9,822 nt of DNA from an uncultured Bacteroidales bacterium. Its GTDB lineage: Bacteria > Bacteroidota > Bacteroidia > Bacteroidales > P3. Of this stretch, positions 7,926 to 9,822 are shown in pieces. A program made the position numbers and the translations under genes. The first letter of the stretch is position 1, and each line of letters begins with the position of its first letter. The stretch is taken from the NCBI GenBank assembly GCA_947176325.1, contig CAMWQD010000032.1:1-9822 (forward strand), in the 5' to 3' direction. The notes below the pieces were generated by a model. That model saw only the letters and a list, made by a program, of their open reading frames with translations, searched no databases and was not told where the DNA came from.

Positions 7926-7957
7926 TTTTGTCAATCGGAAAAAAAACTTTACATTCG
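7926..7957 (+). promoter_or_regulatory. Promoter of the RRM protein gene
   Basis: TTTTG ends at 7930 and is followed, after 19 bp, by TACATTCG at 7950-7957, one mismatch from TAnnTTTG. The spacing is the Bacteroides norm. Transcription would begin around 7964, giving a leader of about 26 nt that is rich in A and T (TTAATAATTTAG, then a T run) directly before the ATG at 7990, with no Shine-Dalgarno sequence. Confidence 0.65.
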
Positions 7958-7989
7958 CACCGTGTAACCCTTAATAATTTAGTTTTTTT

Positions 7990-8274
7990 ATGAACATTTT
8001 TTGTGCTAACCTGAACTATAAAGTTCGTAGCGAAAACTTGAGAGAAATCTTTTCCGAATACGGCGAAGTAAGCGATGCCCGTATCATCACTGAACGCGGC
8101 ACCCGCCGTTCGAAAGGTTTCGGATTTGTGGAAATGCCCGATGACGAGGCTGCCCGCAAGGCTATCGCCGCTTTGGACGGTGCCGAATGGGAAGGCCGCA
8201 CGATTATCGTCAAGGAGGCTCTTCCCCGCGAGGAAAAGCCGGCGCAACCCGCTGCCGAAACTCCCGCCGAATAA
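7990..8274 (+). CDS. Small RNA-binding protein with a single RRM domain
   Basis: A 94-aa cytosolic protein consisting of one RNA recognition motif plus a short tail. RNP2 is seen as IFCANL at residues 3-8 and RNP1 as KGFGFVEM at 42-49, with the aromatic RNA-stacking residues F4, F44 and F46 in place. The beta-alpha-beta order is complete, ending with the strand RTIIVKEA (70-77). The tail 79-94 is proline-, alanine- and glutamate-rich and probably disordered. Proteins of this type are abundant in Bacteroidota and cyanobacteria; in Bacteroides some act as global post-transcriptional regulators (the RbpB type). That this copy does so is inference. It stands alone, with its own promoter at 7926-7957 and a strong terminator at 8296-8324, so it is probably a well-expressed monocistronic gene. 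Confidence 0.94.
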   Translation: MNIFCANLNYKVRSENLREIFSEYGEVSDARIITERGTRRSKGFGFVEMPDDEAARKAIAALDGAEWEGRTIIVKEALPREEKPAQPAAETPAE

Positions 8275-8295
8275 TCCTTTCGGAATCAGAAATGG

Positions 8296-8324
8296 AAAAG
8301 GCACCCTTTGGGGTGCCTTTTTTT
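8296..8324 (+). terminator. Rho-independent terminator of the RRM gene
   Basis: An 11-bp perfect stem (AAAAGGCACCC at 8296-8306 with GGGTGCCTTTT at 8311-8321) encloses a TTTG loop and is followed by a T run to 8324. It begins 21 bp after the RRM stop codon. The A run on the left side is only four long, so function on the opposite strand for the converging 137-aa gene would be weaker. Confidence 0.93.
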
Positions 8325-8345
8325 ATGTGCTGCGGTGCCCGCCGG

Positions 8346-8375
8346 GGCGTTTGTTGTGGCGTTTGTTGCGGCGTT
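8346..8375. repeat. 12-bp tandem repeat in the 8325-8376 intergenic stretch
   Basis: GGCGTTTGTTGT at 8346-8357 is followed by GGCGTTTGTTGC at 8358-8369 and the half unit GGCGTT at 8370-8375. It lies between the RRM terminator and the stop of the minus-strand 137-aa gene. No gene is credible here. It may be a slippage-type repeat. Confidence 0.6.
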
Positions 8376-8376
8376 C

Positions 8377-8790
8377 CTACCAATTTATCTTATACCAAAA
8401 CGTTTCCCGTTTGATACGCAGCCGCATGGCTTTGCCCACCACCACAGACAGGTGGTAGAAAAGGGGGAAGTGTGTCTTGAGGTGGTTCAGGGCGAAGCTG
8501 TCTTCTTTGGTGGCTTGACAGAACGTATAATAGAAAGGGTCGGGATGCTCCCTGAGCCATTGCAGGGCGTGGGGTTCGTCGTCGATGCCGTTGGCGAGCA
8601 CGCCCATTTCGGGGTAGCCGTTGTTGAGCAACCACATCACGGCTTTTTCATCGCCGAGAATGCCGTTCGAAAACGCCGCCCATTGCGGGTAGCCGCCGTC
8701 CAGAAGTTTCCGAAAGTGCTCTCCCGAACCGCTCACGGCCTTTTCGAAGTTTTGATAAACCTCCACGGGGTAATTTTCCAATGCGTTCAC
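8377..8790 (-). CDS. Small tandem-repeat (solenoid-like) protein of unknown function
   Basis: A 137-aa protein I cannot place in a named family. It contains exact-period 25-residue repeats: unit A at residues 29-53 (LLDGGYPQW, then NGI, then AVMW), unit B at 54-78 (LLNNGYPEM, NGI, ALQW), a more diverged unit C at 79-103 (LREHPDP, then ALNH) and a possible unit D from 104 (LKTHFP). A and B share L-L-x-x-G-Y-P, N-G-I, A and a final W at equivalent positions, 10 identities in 25. The pattern suggests two short helices per unit, as in ankyrin- or Sel1-like solenoids, though the period is shorter than either. No signal peptide or catalytic motif is visible. The start is a GTG at 8788-8790 with an AT-rich leader; no better start is seen. 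It lies 13 bp after the radical SAM stop, so is likely co-transcribed with it. The last 18 residues (RLRIKRETF...) are basic and may be a separate tail. Confidence 0.75.
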   Translation of the reverse strand: MNALENYPVEVYQNFEKAVSGSGEHFRKLLDGGYPQWAAFSNGILGDEKAVMWLLNNGYPEMGVLANGIDDEPHALQWLREHPDPFYYTFCQATKEDSFALNHLKTHFPLFYHLSVVVGKAMRLRIKRETFWYKINW

Positions 8791-8803
8791 TTTTATTAAT
8801 ATA

Positions 8804-9622
8804 TTAGAAGAAGGCGGTGGCGTTGAAGCCGAGCGCGCGCAGTTCCTCGGCGCGCGCCTCCAATTCCTCCGCGCTCAGTTTTATGAGTTGCTTGGCCGGG
8901 GTCTCGCGGTCGAGGCCGTAGAGCATGATGGCAGGCGGCTGAATGCGCTTGAGTTGGTTCTTATAGGCTTCCCATTCGCTCCCGGCGGCATTGTCGATGC
9001 GTTCTCCCTCGTATTCACCTCTAAACAAAAGCGTTTGCAGAGTGTAGGGATGCGGGTAGGCGGCTAAATTCTCCACCAACTGCGGATAGAACTCCTCCGC
9101 GCTTTGCTCCACCGAGATTTTATCTAATTGAAAGCCTTTTTGCAGACGGTTGATGAGGGCGTAGGCATGGGGCGTGCCGGCGTCGAGTTTCAGCAACACT
9201 TTGTTGCAGAGGGCGAGGGCGTCCACAATTTCGGGGCGGCCTATCTGGGTGGCGTTCGAAATGACGGTGACGATGGGGGGATTGTCGGGAAAGTGTTTGC
9301 GGGCGGCGCGCAGGGTGGCGGCAATCACGGCGGGGAAGTCCGGGTGAAGGGTAGGCTCGCCGTTCCCCGAAAAGGTAATCGAGTCGGGGCGCTTGTTGAG
9401 TTCGCGGAGTTGGGCGAGCGCCGTATCAAGCGCCCCTTCCACCTCTGCGCAGGTGGGCAGGGTGGGGTGGCCGGTCCATTCGGTGTTCCAGCCGCATTCG
9501 CAATAGACACAGTTGTAGTTGCAAACCTTTTCCTTTGTGGACGAGAGGTTTACGCCCAACGAAGAACCCAACCGCCGGCTGTGTATCGGCCCGGTTATAA
9601 TATGTGTGTGAAAGAACGCCAT
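8804..9622 (-). CDS. Radical SAM protein, COG0731 / wyosine-synthetase-like
   Basis: A 272-aa cytosolic iron-sulfur enzyme. The radical SAM cluster motif CxxxCxxC is present as C34-NYN-C38-VY-C41, which binds a [4Fe-4S] cluster and S-adenosylmethionine. GNGEPT at 86-91 is the SAM-contact 'GGE' equivalent. ISNAT (121-125) and KLDAG (145-149) are further barrel strands typical of the group. The early GPIHSRRLGSSLGVNL is characteristic of the COG0731 family, which includes the archaeal/eukaryotic TYW1 tRNA-Phe imidazoG37 synthetases. Bacterial members of this size lack an established function, and bacteria are not known to make wyosine, so a TYW1 activity should not be assigned. An extra cysteine (C43) sits right after the cluster motif. 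ATG 9620-9622 is the start, since conserved sequence begins within ten residues. The upstream winged-helix gene ends 20 bp before it and the repeat protein follows 13 bp after, so a three-gene operon is likely. Confidence 0.9.
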   Translation of the reverse strand: MAFFHTHIITGPIHSRRLGSSLGVNLSSTKEKVCNYNCVYCECGWNTEWTGHPTLPTCAEVEGALDTALAQLRELNKRPDSITFSGNGEPTLHPDFPAVIAATLRAARKHFPDNPPIVTVISNATQIGRPEIVDALALCNKVLLKLDAGTPHAYALINRLQKGFQLDKISVEQSAEEFYPQLVENLAAYPHPYTLQTLLFRGEYEGERIDNAAGSEWEAYKNQLKRIQPPAIMLYGLDRETPAKQLIKLSAEELEARAEELRALGFNATAFF

Positions 9623-9642
9623 ACCTATCTACTATTAAAAGG

Positions 9643-9822
9643 TTATTTTTTCATGACCACCCACACTCCGGCATTATCCTTGCCTTCATGTTTCAGAATG
9701 CCTTTCTTTTGCAAAGAAGAAAGGTCTCGTTCTATGGTGCGTTGGCTCACCGACAATATCTCCGACATCTGATGCCCCGTTATTGTCGGAGACTCTTTTA
9801 TAAGGTTCAGTATTTTCTGTTG
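9643..9822 (-). CDS. C-terminal winged helix-turn-helix of a protein cut by the right edge
   Basis: The minus-strand frame is open from 9822 to a TAA at 9643-9645 and gives 59 residues with no start in the window, so this is a 3' fragment. It reads as a winged helix: a first helix QKILNLIKE, a second helix (GHQMSEIL, 16-23), a recognition helix (SQRTIERDLSSLQRKG, 26-41) and a beta wing ending G-V-W-V-V (42-56). This ending (S-x-R-T-I/V-x-R-D-L-x-x-L-x-x-K-G-I followed by G-x-x-x-x-G-x-W) is typical of the last domain of AlbA_2/Schlafen-like ATP-binding regulators and also of some Fic-family proteins; the missing N-terminal part would decide. It lies 20 bp upstream of the radical SAM gene on the same strand, so it could be in the same transcript. 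Confidence 0.8.
   Translation of the reverse strand, partial: QQKILNLIKESPTITGHQMSEILSVSQRTIERDLSSLQKKGILKHEGKDNAGVWVVMKK

Noticed and set aside
7489..8304. 271-codon open frame on the minus strand opposite the HsdR-N-like and RRM genes
   Set aside because: It spans two well-supported plus-strand genes and their promoter and begins inside the terminator; no recognisable domain.
8482..8706. The 75-bp periodicity considered as a DNA repeat or CRISPR-like array
   Set aside because: Similarity is at the protein level only; the DNA of the units is diverged and there are no identical repeats with unique spacers.
8308..8799. 163-codon open frame on the plus strand opposite the repeat protein
   Set aside because: It starts inside the terminator hairpin and overlaps a minus-strand gene with clear protein-level repeats, which supports the minus strand as coding.
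9128..9772. 214-codon open frame on the plus strand at the right end
   Set aside because: It is antisense to the radical SAM gene with its intact CxxxCxxC motif and to the winged-helix fragment.

Overview
This window looks like chromosomal DNA from a member of the Bacteroidota, most likely Bacteroidales. No taxonomic marker gene is present, so the assignment is an inference. It rests on start regions that lack Shine-Dalgarno sequences, AT-rich leaders, promoter -7 boxes of the Bacteroides type (TAnnTTTG) with a TTG-type -33 element about 19 bp upstream, and a small stand-alone RRM protein typical of the phylum. Base composition is fairly GC-rich in genes, with AT-rich intergenic gaps. Most of the window is ordinary housekeeping sequence. 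I see no phage, insertion sequence, CRISPR array, tRNA or rRNA.

Layout, left to right. (1) The 3' end of a Gfo/Idh/MocA-type oxidoreductase gene (+, to 410) converges on trkH. (2) A trkA-trkH operon on the minus strand (3241 down to 431) encodes the cytosolic gate and the membrane pore of a K+ uptake system. (3) A 150-bp divergent spacer carries a good promoter for trkA and a -7 box for mfd. (4) mfd (+, 3392-6775) encodes the transcription-repair coupling factor. (5) An exported or membrane protein of unknown function (-, 6782-7405) converges on mfd with a 6-bp gap. (6) A 92-bp divergent spacer holds two back-to-back -7 boxes that form an imperfect inverted repeat. (7) A stand-alone HsdR-N-like PD-(D/E)XK domain protein follows (+, 7498-7917). 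(8) A 94-aa RRM RNA-binding protein (+, 7990-8274) has its own promoter and a strong intrinsic terminator. (9) A minus-strand cluster at the right edge runs, in transcription order, from the C-terminus of a winged-helix protein (cut by the edge), to a radical SAM protein of the COG0731 (wyosine-synthetase-like) type, to a 137-aa protein built from about 25-residue tandem repeats.

The TrkA/TrkH pair and Mfd are confident functional calls. The radical SAM protein, the repeat protein, the HsdR-N-like protein and the exported protein are recognised only by domain or sequence features, and their roles are unknown. The least ordinary part is the right-hand cluster: an uncharacterised radical SAM enzyme directly followed by a small solenoid-like repeat protein. 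I found no convincing evidence for a wholly new multi-gene system.
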